Below are positions 1-6,558 of a DNA stretch of 10,649 bases, piece by piece (positions within the stretch are counted from its first letter, which is position 1; the number at the start of each line of letters is the position of its first letter). A program made the translations under genes and the position numbers. The stretch covers positions 1 to 10,649 of the forward strand of contig NZ_CALCYR010000237.1 of NCBI RefSeq assembly GCF_937906425.1, written 5' to 3'. Source of the stretch: an uncultured Methanobrevibacter sp. GTDB lineage: Archaea; Methanobacteriota; Methanobacteria; Methanobacteriales; Methanobacteriaceae. The notes below the pieces were generated by a model. The model made no database searches. It was not told the DNA's origin and worked only from the letters and a program-made list of their open reading frames with translations.

Positions 1-181
1 CATATAGATTATAGTTATTTAGTCTATTTTATCTATTTTTAATTCTTTAGACCTTTAATTAGTTTTTCTTTATTATTTTCTATTTTTATTTTATTATTAT
101 TCTTATTTTTAAATTATACTATTTTTCTTAATTTAATTTTATAATTATTTTTAGGACGGTTTATAGTTTAAGGGTGATACG
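1..181. other. AT-rich spacer upstream of the PAC2-family gene
   Basis: This stretch is almost entirely A and T and I see no coding region in it. AATTATACTA around 111-120 is a weak TATA-box candidate. AGGGTGAT at 171-178 complements the anti-Shine-Dalgarno end of archaeal 16S rRNA and sets the start codon of the next gene. Confidence 0.5.
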
Positions 182-970
182 ATGAGAACAACTCAATTTA
201 ATGTTTTAGAAGAAGTTAGTTTAAACAATCCCGTATTTATTGAAGCGCTTCCTGGAATTGGTCATGTAGGAAAATTAGCTATTGATCATGTTATTGATGA
301 ATTGGATGCTACCAAATTTGTGGAAATCTATTCTCCATACTTCCCGCCTCAAGTTCTTGTAGGTGAAGGGGGAGTTATTGAGGATATGGTTAATGAATTG
401 TACTACTTAAAATCTGCTGGTGAGGATGAAAGAGATTTTATATTCCTTGTTGGTAATTGTCAAGGCTTATCTCCTGAAGGTCAATACGAACTCTGCGGTT
501 CTGTTTTGGACTTTGTAGAAAGTTTAGGGGCTAAGGAAATTTATACATTAGGCGGTTTGGCTGTAGGTCAGCCTATTGAAGGTATTGAAGGTAGAGTTTT
601 AGGTGCCGCTACTGATGAAGAACGTATTGAAATGCTTAAGGAAGCAGATATTGAAATCAGATCTGCAGATGGAGGTATTGTAGGAGCTTCTGGTTTATTC
701 CTAGGATTAGGCAGACTCAGGGGAATGAAAGGCTCATGTCTAATGGGTAAAACTCCAGGATACTTTATTGATGCAGAAGCAGCTGAAGCCATACTTCAAA
801 AATTAGCTATTCTTTTAAAACTTGAAGTAAGTACTGAAGAATTGGAAGAAAGAGCTGAAGAAATTCGTCAAATGATTAATAAGGCACAACAAATGGAACA
901 AGAAATGCTCAATAGGGCTATGGGTCAACAACAGGTACAACCTCAGGACGACCTTAGATATATTGGATAA
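182..970 (+). CDS. PAC2-family proteasome assembly chaperone-like protein
   Basis: This 262-residue protein belongs to the archaeal PAC2 family, related to eukaryotic proteasome assembly chaperones and archaeal PbaA/PbaB. Family features seen: an LPGIGHVGK segment (23-31) after the first beta strand, a YSPYFPPQVLV segment (50-60), FLVGNCQGLSPEG (88-100), a glycine-rich TLGGLAVGQ strand-loop (122-130), and GASGLFLGLGRLRG (168-181). Residues about 217-247 are rich in E, K, Q and R and probably form a helix or coiled coil. The protein ends DDLRYIG; a C-terminal Tyr-containing tail could dock on the proteasome alpha ring as HbYX motifs do, but Tyr here is third from the end, so it is not a canonical HbYX. 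The start is supported by GGTGAT at 173-178. The protein is probably cytoplasmic. Many archaeal PAC2 proteins lack experimental function, so the family is secure but the role is inferred. It appears to be transcribed alone. Confidence 0.9.
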   Translation: MRTTQFNVLEEVSLNNPVFIEALPGIGHVGKLAIDHVIDELDATKFVEIYSPYFPPQVLVGEGGVIEDMVNELYYLKSAGEDERDFIFLVGNCQGLSPEGQYELCGSVLDFVESLGAKEIYTLGGLAVGQPIEGIEGRVLGAATDEERIEMLKEADIEIRSADGGIVGASGLFLGLGRLRGMKGSCLMGKTPGYFIDAEAAEAILQKLAILLKLEVSTEELEERAEEIRQMINKAQQMEQEMLNRAMGQQQVQPQDDLRYIG

Positions 971-992
971 TTTCTTTAAAATTTTTCTTTTT

Positions 993-1028
993 GAAATAGT
1001 TTTAAACTATTTCTATTAATTCTTTTTA
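993..1028 (+). terminator. Candidate hairpin terminator after the PAC2-family gene
   Basis: A perfect 10-bp inverted repeat (GAAATAGTTT at 993-1002, AAACTATTTC at 1004-1013) begins 22 bp after the stop codon and is followed by T-rich sequence. The practical hairpin would be a GAAATAG/CTATTTC stem with a 7-nt loop. Archaeal termination depends mainly on T-runs, so the hairpin may be incidental. Confidence 0.35.
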
Positions 1029-1036
1029 AATCTTTT

Positions 1037-1090
1037 AATCTTTTTAAAATTTTTAATATTTTTAATCTTTTTAATATTTTTAATATTTTT
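1037..1090. repeat. Six-unit 9-bp tandem array
   Basis: Six consecutive 9-mers read AATCTTTTT, AAAATTTTT, AATATTTTT, AATCTTTTT, AATATTTTT, AATATTTTT. They differ only at positions 3 and 4 of the unit. The array is noncoding and most simply explained by replication slippage; its T-runs could also help terminate transcription. Confidence 0.65.
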
Positions 1091-1405
1091 ATTCTTTAAA
1101 TTCTTTTTTTAATTTACACATAATTTTTAATATTTTTTTTAATTTTTAAGTTATTTTATTTATTTAAATTATTTTTTAGATTATTTTTAAAGGTTTTTTT
1201 TAAAATAATTTTTAATAATTATTATCCTTTTTTCAATTTTAGCAATGATTTTAATAAGTTTTTAATTTAATTTCATACAATACAAACCTTTTATTAATTA
1301 GTTTTTTATAGTTTTAGAAATAAATATAATAAAGTATTATACAATTTAAAAAAATTTAATTTATTTAAATCATATTTACTTTTTTAACTTATTAGGAATG
1401 ATATT

Positions 1406-2596
1406 ATGCTTCAAATTGCAGTTACAGGAAAACCAAATGTAGGAAAGTCTTCATTTTTTAATTCAGCCACTGCATCCAAGGTTGAAATGGCTAATTATCC
1501 ATTTACCACAATAGATGCAAATAAGGCTATTGCTCACGTTATCAGTGAATGTCCATGTCATGAATTGGATGTGACATGTAATCCAAACAATTCCCAATGT
1601 GTGGATGGAAAAAGATTGATTCCTATTGAATTGATAGATGTTGCAGGACTTGTTCCAGGTGCTCACGAAGGAAAGGGTTTAGGAAACAAGTTCCTTGATG
1701 ATCTTATGCAAGCAAAGGTATTCATTCATGTAATAGATGCTTCAGGTTCCACAGATGCAGAAGGGAACCCTGTGGATTTAGGAAGTCATGACCCATTGGA
1801 GGACATTGAATTCCTTGAGCATGAAATCGTTATGTGGATGTATGGAATCGTCAGCAAAAACTGGGTAAGGCTTATCCGTAAGGTTGAAGCTGAACACCTT
1901 GACTTTTCAAGAGTTATTTTTGACCAATTGTCCGGTACAGGCATTCTGATTGAAGATGTTATTGAAGCTTTAAGAACTGTAAACCCTGATTACGGCAAAT
2001 GGGAAGAGGAAGACCTGATTCAATTTGTACGCAATATCCTAAATATTGCTAAACCTTCCCTTGTCATTGCAAACAAGGCAGATTTGCCTGGCGCAAGGGA
2101 AAACATTGAAAGAATGAAAGAGAAATATCCTAATGTAATTGCAACCTCTGCAGAATCTGAACTTGCACTTGTAAACGCTGCAAGGGCAGGATTGATATCC
2201 TATGTTTCAGGAGATTCAAGCTTTGACATCCTTGAAAAGGATAAATTGAATGACAATCAAATAAAGGCTTTGGAATATATTCAAAGCAATATATTAGACG
2301 TTTATGGAAGTACAGGTATTCAAAAGGCATTGAATCAGGCTGTATTTGAACTTCTTGACATGATTGTTGTTTATCCGGTAAGCGATGAGCACAAGTTTAC
2401 AGACCAGAAGGGCAATGTTCTTCCAGATGCATTCCTTGTTCCAAAAGGTTCCAATCCTAAGCAATTTGCATATATTATCCATACAGACATTGGAGACAAG
2501 TTCATGCATGCAGTTGATGCAAGGAAAAACATGAGAATTGCAAGCGATTATGAAATCCAAGATGGAGATATTATCCGTATTGTAACACATGGTTAA
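1406..2596 (+). CDS. ychF: YchF/YGR210-type Obg-superfamily GTPase
   Basis: This 396-residue P-loop GTPase is of the type usually annotated in archaea as redox-regulated ATPase YchF. Visible motifs: G1 P-loop GKPNVGKSS (8-16), switch region NYPFTTIDAN (30-39), G3 DVAGLVPGAHEGKGLG (78-93) with a hydrophobic residue where Ras-type enzymes have Gln, G4 NKAD (223-226), and a C-terminal TGS-like domain (about 318-395). Between G1 and G3 lies a cysteine cluster (C49, C51, C58, C65) that could bind a metal. The NKAD motif predicts guanine specificity; ATP-preferring YchF/OLA1 proteins carry NxxE. This, with the cysteine insert, suggests the archaeal/fungal YGR210 branch of the Obg superfamily. A ribosome or translation-related role is inferred from the superfamily. 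The start follows AGGAATGAT (1394-1402), a weak ribosome-binding site, and N-terminal MLQIAVTGKPNVGKS fits the family beginning. Confidence 0.92.
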   Translation: MLQIAVTGKPNVGKSSFFNSATASKVEMANYPFTTIDANKAIAHVISECPCHELDVTCNPNNSQCVDGKRLIPIELIDVAGLVPGAHEGKGLGNKFLDDLMQAKVFIHVIDASGSTDAEGNPVDLGSHDPLEDIEFLEHEIVMWMYGIVSKNWVRLIRKVEAEHLDFSRVIFDQLSGTGILIEDVIEALRTVNPDYGKWEEEDLIQFVRNILNIAKPSLVIANKADLPGARENIERMKEKYPNVIATSAESELALVNAARAGLISYVSGDSSFDILEKDKLNDNQIKALEYIQSNILDVYGSTGIQKALNQAVFELLDMIVVYPVSDEHKFTDQKGNVLPDAFLVPKGSNPKQFAYIIHTDIGDKFMHAVDARKNMRIASDYEIQDGDIIRIVTHG

Positions 2597-2639
2597 TTTT
2601 GTTATTTTAATTCAATTGCCTTTTGGGTTGAAGAAAATT

Positions 2640-2743
2640 TTTATTTATATATTTTAATTTATTTGCTTCAATCGTTGACAGATAATCTTTATTTATATAT
2701 TTTAATTTATTTGCTTCAATGGTTGACAGATAATCTTTATTTA
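2640..2743. repeat. 48-bp tandem duplication carrying a TATA box, upstream of cfbD
   Basis: Two adjacent 48-bp copies, 2640-2687 and 2688-2735, match at 47 of 48 positions; the only difference is C at 2673 versus G at 2721. An 8-bp start of a third copy (TTTATTTA) follows at 2736-2743. Each unit holds TTTATATA, and about 25 bp later the segment TTCAATSGTTGACAG, where S marks the variable base. Confidence 0.95.
2644..2699 (+). promoter_or_regulatory. Duplicated TATA-box promoter for cfbD
   Basis: TTTATATA occurs at 2644-2651 and again at 2692-2699, once per 48-bp repeat unit. It matches the archaeal TATA consensus. Initiation about 25 nt downstream would fall near 2673 and 2721, both in the same CAATSGTTGAC context and next to the single variable base, giving 5' leaders of roughly 95-145 nt. 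TCAA-N3-TTGA within each unit is a small dyad that could bind a regulator. A less likely TATA candidate, ATTATATTT (about 2787-2795), lies too close to the start codon to leave room for the ribosome-binding site. Confidence 0.5.
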
Positions 2744-2815
2744 AATTGTTAATTTAATTAATTAGTTTTGTTTTATGATTTAAGCATTATATTTTTGTAT
2801 TTCAGGTGATTAAAA

Positions 2816-3922
2816 ATGATGCATCCTCGTCCAAGTCCAATAGCAGCTTCCCTATACACTTTAAGGGATTTAAATGCAGATGTAATTATTATGCATGGCC
2901 CTCATGGATGTTGCTTTAGAACAGGCAGACTTCTTGAAAGTGATGGAGTTCGTGTTGTAACTACAGCAATGGCTGAAAATGACTTTATTCTAGGTGCTGC
3001 AAGCAAATTGGAAGAAACCTTGCAGGAGGCTTATGATGCATTCAATCCTAAATTGATTGGTATTGTAGGAACCTGTGCAAGCATGATCATTGGAGAAGAT
3101 TTAAAGGAGCCTATTGAAAATCTAGGTCTTGATGCAGTCGTTCTTCCTGTTGAATCCCACGGTGGTTTTGGTGAAGGAGACAATACTGAAGGGGCTATTG
3201 CAGTTTTGAATGCAGCTGTTGAATATGGTGTAATACCTCAGGAAGAGGCAGACCGTCAAAATGAGATGTTAAGGCTTGCTACCGAAGTTGAAAAAACTCG
3301 TGGAATGGCTCAAGGAAAGTATATCAAGCCTAATTTTGGAGACAATAAGGAAAAGGTTGCAAGAATCATAGTCGATGCCTTAAAGGAAAACAAGAAGGTT
3401 GCTTTTGTTTTAAATGCCAAAAAGGAAACTTCCTATCTTTTTGCAGACATCTTAAATTGTGACTTTTCGCCTCTTGTAGATGGGGCAGGTTCAAACAGTG
3501 AGATTGAAAATCTTTATTATATTGCAAATCTGGATGAAAACATCGGCCTTCCAAGGATTAGACAGCATGCAACTAATATTAGAAATGAATTGAATGCAAA
3601 TGGCATTGACATTGATTGTATCACTGGAGGTCTTGATGAGTATCCAATCACTCCAAGAAAGGCGGAGGAGTATTTAAAGGAAATTAAACCTGATTTGATA
3701 ATTGTTGCAGGAGTTCCTCATGCATTGTATGTTGAGGAATTTGACTGTGAGACAATTGCAGTTACAGACGGTCCAAGACTTGTTCAACCACTTAGGGAAT
3801 TGTCTTACACTCATGTAATTGCAGAGTTAGATGCTCATTCCAAGACATTAGGTATAGATGAGATAGTTGATTCTGACTTTGGTATGATGATACGTTCAGT
3901 AATTGAATGGGAGCTTGAATAA
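2816..3922 (+). CDS. cfbD: CfbD, Ni-sirohydrochlorin a,c-diamide reductive cyclase catalytic subunit
   Basis: CfbD is the nitrogenase NifD/NifK-like catalytic subunit that, with the NifH-like reductase CfbC, carries out the ATP-dependent six-electron reduction and gamma-lactam ring closure of Ni-sirohydrochlorin a,c-diamide, in coenzyme F430 synthesis. The 368-residue protein opens with the family signature MHPRPSPIAASLYTLRDL (2-19), then MHGPHGCCFRTGRLLE (26-41) and TTAMAENDFILGA (49-61). C32/C33 and C87 (in GIVGTCASMIIGED, 82-95) are the expected ligands of the Fe-S cluster. VESHGGFGEGDNTEGA (112-127) and a C-terminal IVAGVPHALYVEEF segment also fit. Two ATGs lie in tandem (2816, 2819); AGGTGAT at 2804-2810 can serve either, and the second may be the real start. 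No other cfb gene is in the window, so CfbC must be encoded elsewhere. Confidence 0.95.
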   Translation: MMHPRPSPIAASLYTLRDLNADVIIMHGPHGCCFRTGRLLESDGVRVVTTAMAENDFILGAASKLEETLQEAYDAFNPKLIGIVGTCASMIIGEDLKEPIENLGLDAVVLPVESHGGFGEGDNTEGAIAVLNAAVEYGVIPQEEADRQNEMLRLATEVEKTRGMAQGKYIKPNFGDNKEKVARIIVDALKENKKVAFVLNAKKETSYLFADILNCDFSPLVDGAGSNSEIENLYYIANLDENIGLPRIRQHATNIRNELNANGIDIDCITGGLDEYPITPRKAEEYLKEIKPDLIIVAGVPHALYVEEFDCETIAVTDGPRLVQPLRELSYTHVIAELDAHSKTLGIDEIVDSDFGMMIRSVIEWELE

Positions 3923-3974
3923 AATTAATTAGTTTTGAGTTTTGTTTAATTTAATTGATCGTTATTTTAATTAA

Positions 3975-4039
3975 AATTATATTAATTTTTTTAGTAAAAC
4001 TTCATTCTATTTTAAGATAAGGAAATTTTTTTATAAAAG
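3975..4039 (+). promoter_or_regulatory. Candidate hisH promoter region
   Basis: Two TATA-like elements are possible: AATTATATTA (3975-3984), just before the repeat array, and TTTTATAAAAG (4029-4039), at the unit junction. The first gives a leader of about 85 nt containing most of the array; the second about 25-30 nt. I cannot decide between them. No typical amino-acid attenuator or leader peptide is visible. Confidence 0.3.
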
Positions 4040-4072
4040 TTCATTTTATTTTAAGATAAGGAAATTTTTTAT
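3984..4072. repeat. 39-bp tandem array directly upstream of hisH
   Basis: Two 39-bp units, 3984-4022 and 4023-4061, share the block TTTTAAGATAAGG and the context AAAASTTCATTYTATTT (S = C/G, Y = C/T). They differ at two substitutions plus a compensating one-base insertion and deletion around the T-run. An 11-bp partial third unit (4062-4072) brings the array to within 16 bp of the hisH start codon. Confidence 0.9.
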
Positions 4073-4088
4073 TTATTGGGTAGTATTT

Positions 4089-4685
4089 ATGATTACAATT
4101 ATTGATTATAAAAGCGGAAATCTTAGAAGTATTTCTAATAGTTTTAAGAAGATAGGTTCTGAAGCCATTATAACAAGTGATGCCAGTGAAATTTCCAATG
4201 CAGATTATCTGGTTCTTCCTGGAGTAGGTGCATTTGGAACAGCTATGGAAAACATTGAACCTTTTAAGGATCTTATTTTTGAACATATCAATGATGGAAA
4301 ACCTTTTTTAGGGATCTGTTTAGGTCTTCAGGTTTTATTGTCAAGCAGTGAAGAGTCTCCTGGAGTAAAGGGTTTGGATATCTTTAAGGGAAATGTTGAA
4401 AAGATTCCGGAAGGTAGAAAAATTCCTCATATGGGTTGGAATCAATTGAAACAGATAAAACCTTGTCCTATTTTAGATGGTGTTGATGGTAAGGACTTTT
4501 ATTTTGTACACTCTTATCATGCAGTTCTTGAGGATGAATCTAATTTGTCTGCTGTTTGTGATTATGGTTTAAATTTAACTGCAGCGGTTTCAAGGGACAA
4601 TGTATTTGCTACTCAGTTCCACCCTGAAAAAAGTGGGGAACCAGGTTTAAAAATACTTAGAAATTTTGTTAATTGGGAATTTTAA
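4089..4685 (+). CDS. hisH: HisH, imidazole glycerol phosphate synthase glutaminase subunit
   Basis: HisH is the class I glutamine amidotransferase subunit that hydrolyses glutamine and channels ammonia to HisF, which makes imidazole glycerol phosphate and AICAR in histidine synthesis. At 198 residues it has the usual length. N-terminal IIDYKSGNLRSI (4-15) is typical. The oxyanion-strand segment is LPGVGAFG (43-50), the nucleophile elbow GICLGLQ (75-81) has catalytic C77, FVHSYH (139-144) is the HisH-type segment, and TQFHPEKSG (175-183) supplies H178 and E180. The triad C77-H178-E180 is intact. The ribosome-binding site is poor (GGGTAG at 4078-4083). hisF and other his genes are not next to it, in keeping with dispersed his genes in many archaea. 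Confidence 0.96.
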   Translation: MITIIDYKSGNLRSISNSFKKIGSEAIITSDASEISNADYLVLPGVGAFGTAMENIEPFKDLIFEHINDGKPFLGICLGLQVLLSSSEESPGVKGLDIFKGNVEKIPEGRKIPHMGWNQLKQIKPCPILDGVDGKDFYFVHSYHAVLEDESNLSAVCDYGLNLTAAVSRDNVFATQFHPEKSGEPGLKILRNFVNWEF

Positions 4686-4707
4686 TTTTTATATTTGTCC
4701 AAATTCG

Positions 4708-4736
4708 TTTTTTGTTTTTTTATTTTAGTTTTTTTT
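4708..4736 (+). terminator. T-run terminator candidate after hisH
   Basis: Several T-runs of up to 8 residues begin about 22 bp after the hisH stop codon. Archaeal RNA polymerase stops at such tracts without a hairpin. The adjoining TTTTA microsatellite prolongs the T-rich tract. Confidence 0.4.
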
Positions 4737-4787
4737 ATTTTATTTTATTTTATTTTATTTTATTTTATTTTATTTTATTTTATTTTA
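4733..4787. repeat. (TTTTA)11 microsatellite
   Basis: Eleven uninterrupted TTTTA units occupy 55 bp; the A residues fall every five bases from 4737 to 4787. It lies between hisH and the MATE operon, outside any coding region. Its length makes it a likely site of slippage and of strain-to-strain length variation. Confidence 0.95.
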
Positions 4788-4860
4788 TTTATTTCTATTA
4801 TTTTTTTTAGCTATTTTTTATTATTTAATTGATTTTTAAAGCTTTTCAAGCTTTAGATTT

Positions 4861-4966
4861 TTCTTATTTTTATTTTCTTTTTATAAATTTTCTATAAAAA
4901 TTCACATTCTTATTTTTATTTTCTTTTATAAATCGTCTATAAAAATTTACATTTTTTATAAATTCT
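4861..4966. repeat. 46-bp tandem duplication upstream of the MATE promoter
   Basis: Copy 1 (4861-4906) and copy 2 (4907-4951) both start TTCTTATTTTTATTTTC and both contain CTATAAAAATT. They differ by three substitutions (TT to CG near 4933, C to T near 4948) and one T. A shortened third piece, TTTTTTATAAATTCT (4952-4966), follows and leads directly into the TATA box. Confidence 0.8.
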
Positions 4967-4971
4967 AAACC

Positions 4972-4979
4972 TTTAAATA
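4972..4979 (+). promoter_or_regulatory. TATA box of the MATE-marR operon
   Basis: TTTAAATA, preceded by the A-rich CTAAACC that could act as a BRE, matches the archaeal TATA consensus. Initiation about 25 bp downstream would fall near 5000-5004, at the centre of the operator described next, leaving a leader of about 180 nt. Confidence 0.55.
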
Positions 4980-4981
4980 CT

Positions 4982-5026
4982 AACACTTGCATATACAAGT
5001 ATAGAACAGTTGCATATGCAAGTGTT
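4982..5026. promoter_or_regulatory. Double palindromic operator, probable MarR binding site
   Basis: Two 16-bp imperfect palindromes, ACTTGCATATACAAGT (4985-5000) and AGTTGCATATGCAAGT (5008-5023), each have one mismatched pair; both approximate ACTTGCATATGCAAGT. Their centres are 23 bp apart, about two helical turns. Together they form a larger perfect 13-bp inverted repeat: AACACTTGCATAT (4982-4994) and ATATGCAAGTGTT (5014-5026), centred at 5004. This is the most GC-containing island in a nearly pure A/T spacer. Size and symmetry suit MarR dimers, and the operon encodes one. Lying just after the TATA box and over the expected start site, binding should block RNA polymerase. Confidence 0.75.
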
Positions 5027-5181
5027 TAAAAATTATTTTCAATCATGTTAGTTTTATATTTTTAACTAATTAATCTTAATTTAAGTTTATTTTTATATTT
5101 TGGGGTTGTTTTAGTTTTTTTTAACTTAACTAAGAATTTCAATTATGTTTTATTTTTATTTTTAATTAAAAGAGGTAAATT

Positions 5182-6558
5182 ATGGAGAAAAATTCAAATA
5201 TTGAAATGATTACTGGAGATCCTAAAAAGGCGATTAATAAATTGTCTCTGCCTATCATTGCAAGCATGTTTCTCATTTTTGCAAATAACATTATTGACAG
5301 TATTTGGGTGGCAGGGCTTGGTGCAGAGCCTTTGGCGGCACTTGGATATATCACACCACTCTTTATGGTCTTGATTGGTATTGGAAACGGTATTGGAGCC
5401 GGTGGTAATTCCCTTATTTCCCGTTATATAGGTGCTGAAAAGAGGGATTCTGCAAACAATGCAGCAATACATAACGTTATTTTAGGAATAATCCTTTCAA
5501 TATGTGTTTCAATTATTATTTTGGTATTTTTAGAACCATTGCTTAATCTAATGGGTGCAACAAGTGTCTTGGATTATGCTGTAAGCTATGGGCAAATCAT
5601 ATTTGCTTTTGCATTTGCAATGTTGCTTCCACCAATTTTGGGAGGAGCATTCAGGGCAGAGGGAGATGTAAAAAGGGCAACAGTACCTATTGCAGTGACT
5701 GCTGTAATCAATATGTGTATAGATCCTATTTTCATTTACACCTTGAATATGGGTGTTGCAGGAGCTGCATGGGCAACAGTTATTGCTCATATATTTTCAG
5801 TTGTGGTAATGTTTTACTGGATGTTTATTAAGAAGGACACCTATTTGAAATATGGCCGCAAATTCTTCCACAATGAGCTTTCAATGTATAAGGACATTTT
5901 GGTGGTAGGTATTCCTGCCAGCCTTGAGCAATTGATACTTTCTGCACTTACAATTGTTGTTAATTTCATGCTTACTCTTGTTTCAGGCCCTGTTGCCGTG
6001 GCTGTTTATACTGCAGGATGGAGAATCATCAATTTAGGTATGCTTCCGGCTATTGGAGTCGGTACTGCTTCAATTTCCGTTGCAGGAGTTGCATTCGGTG
6101 CTAAAAAATATGAAAACCTTAGGGTTACAGCAAGATATGCGGTAAAGGTTGCATTGATTGCATCAATAATTGTTTGTATATTTATAAACATATTTGCAAA
6201 TCAAATTGCATTCATATTTTCATATTCTGAGTCAAGCGCCCAATTGGAGCCGCTGATTGCAAGTTTCCTACAGATAATGTGTCTATTCATTCTTTATGTT
6301 CCATTCGGTGCAAGTGCAGGTAATGTATTCCAAGGTGTTGGTAAGGGATCAATTTCCTTTGTATTAACCACAATCAGGGAATTCATCCTTGTATTGGTAT
6401 TTGCATACGTTTTAGGTTTTGCAATGAATATGGGAGAGTTTGGAATATACTGCGGTATGCTTTTAGGTGGTGGAATCGGTTCATTAATTGCATATCTCTG
6501 TGTTGAATGGTATATCACTCGTTTGATAGGGAGAGGAAAGGATGAAAATAGGATTTGA
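5182..6558 (+). CDS. MATE-family multidrug/cation efflux transporter
   Basis: This 458-residue membrane protein is a MATE (multidrug and toxic compound extrusion) exporter, a cation-driven antiporter of the cytoplasmic membrane. The sequence shows about twelve hydrophobic segments in two halves (roughly 20-215 and 235-445) joined by a charged loop (FIKKDTYLKYGRKFF, 215-229). NNIIDSIWVAGLG (35-47) matches the TM1 motif of the family, with D39 at the position of the functional aspartate in NorM and PfMATE. GGAFRAEGD (154-162) and DPIFIY (181-186) are also typical. The start follows GAGGT (5172-5176) at good spacing. The gene overlaps marR by 17 bp, which with the palindromic operator upstream suggests induction by a ligand of that regulator. 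The substrate cannot be read from the sequence. Confidence 0.93.
   Translation: MEKNSNIEMITGDPKKAINKLSLPIIASMFLIFANNIIDSIWVAGLGAEPLAALGYITPLFMVLIGIGNGIGAGGNSLISRYIGAEKRDSANNAAIHNVILGIILSICVSIIILVFLEPLLNLMGATSVLDYAVSYGQIIFAFAFAMLLPPILGGAFRAEGDVKRATVPIAVTAVINMCIDPIFIYTLNMGVAGAAWATVIAHIFSVVVMFYWMFIKKDTYLKYGRKFFHNELSMYKDILVVGIPASLEQLILSALTIVVNFMLTLVSGPVAVAVYTAGWRIINLGMLPAIGVGTASISVAGVAFGAKKYENLRVTARYAVKVALIASIIVCIFINIFANQIAFIFSYSESSAQLEPLIASFLQIMCLFILYVPFGASAGNVFQGVGKGSISFVLTTIREFILVLVFAYVLGFAMNMGEFGIYCGMLLGGGIGSLIAYLCVEWYITRLIGRGKDENRI

Larger units (their letters stand above)
971..1405. other. 435-bp AT-rich spacer between PAC2 and YchF genes
   Basis: No gene is visible. It holds the inverted repeat at 993-1013, a 9-bp tandem array at 1037-1090 and then unstructured A/T sequence. 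Possible TATA boxes for the downstream GTPase are AAATATAA near 1321-1328 and TATTATAC near 1336-1343, but in such sequence neither can be chosen with confidence. Confidence 0.5.
4686..5181. other. 496-bp regulatory spacer between hisH and the MATE operon
   Basis: No gene is visible. In order it holds T-runs (4708-4736), the TTTTA microsatellite (4733-4787), an 8-bp-stem inverted repeat (4837-4855, arms TAAAGCTT and AAGCTTTA, loop TTC), a 46-bp tandem duplication (4861-4951), a TATA box (4972-4979), paired palindromes (4982-5026), and about 150 bp of AT-rich leader ending in the GAGGT ribosome-binding site (5172-5176). TTTTATAT (5052-5059) is a weaker alternative TATA box. Confidence 0.6.

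Noticed and set aside
568..792. Minus-strand open frame inside the PAC2-family gene
   Set aside because: It lies wholly within a well-supported gene, has no ribosome-binding site or known motif, and has the serine/proline-rich composition of an antisense frame.
971..1405. Small RNA or hidden short gene in the largest AT-rich spacers
   Set aside because: In these near-pure A/T regions no GC-containing island with a ribosome-binding site or stable fold is visible, other than the listed repeats.
2640..2743. CRISPR-like repeat
   Set aside because: The two units are directly adjacent with no unique spacers, the repeat carries a TATA box, and no cas gene is near.
4837..4855. TAAAGCTT-TTC-AAGCTTTA hairpin as the hisH terminator
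   Set aside because: It is about 150 bp after the stop codon, beyond long T-runs that should already stop transcription. The 3-nt loop and short AT stem do not justify a functional call.
5027..5181. Riboswitch or small RNA in the long MATE leader
   Set aside because: The leader is almost only A and T and I find no stable paired elements or known riboswitch motif.
5166..5790. Several minus-strand frames across the MATE gene
   Set aside because: They are complements of transmembrane-coding sequence, cysteine- or isoleucine-rich, without start signals.
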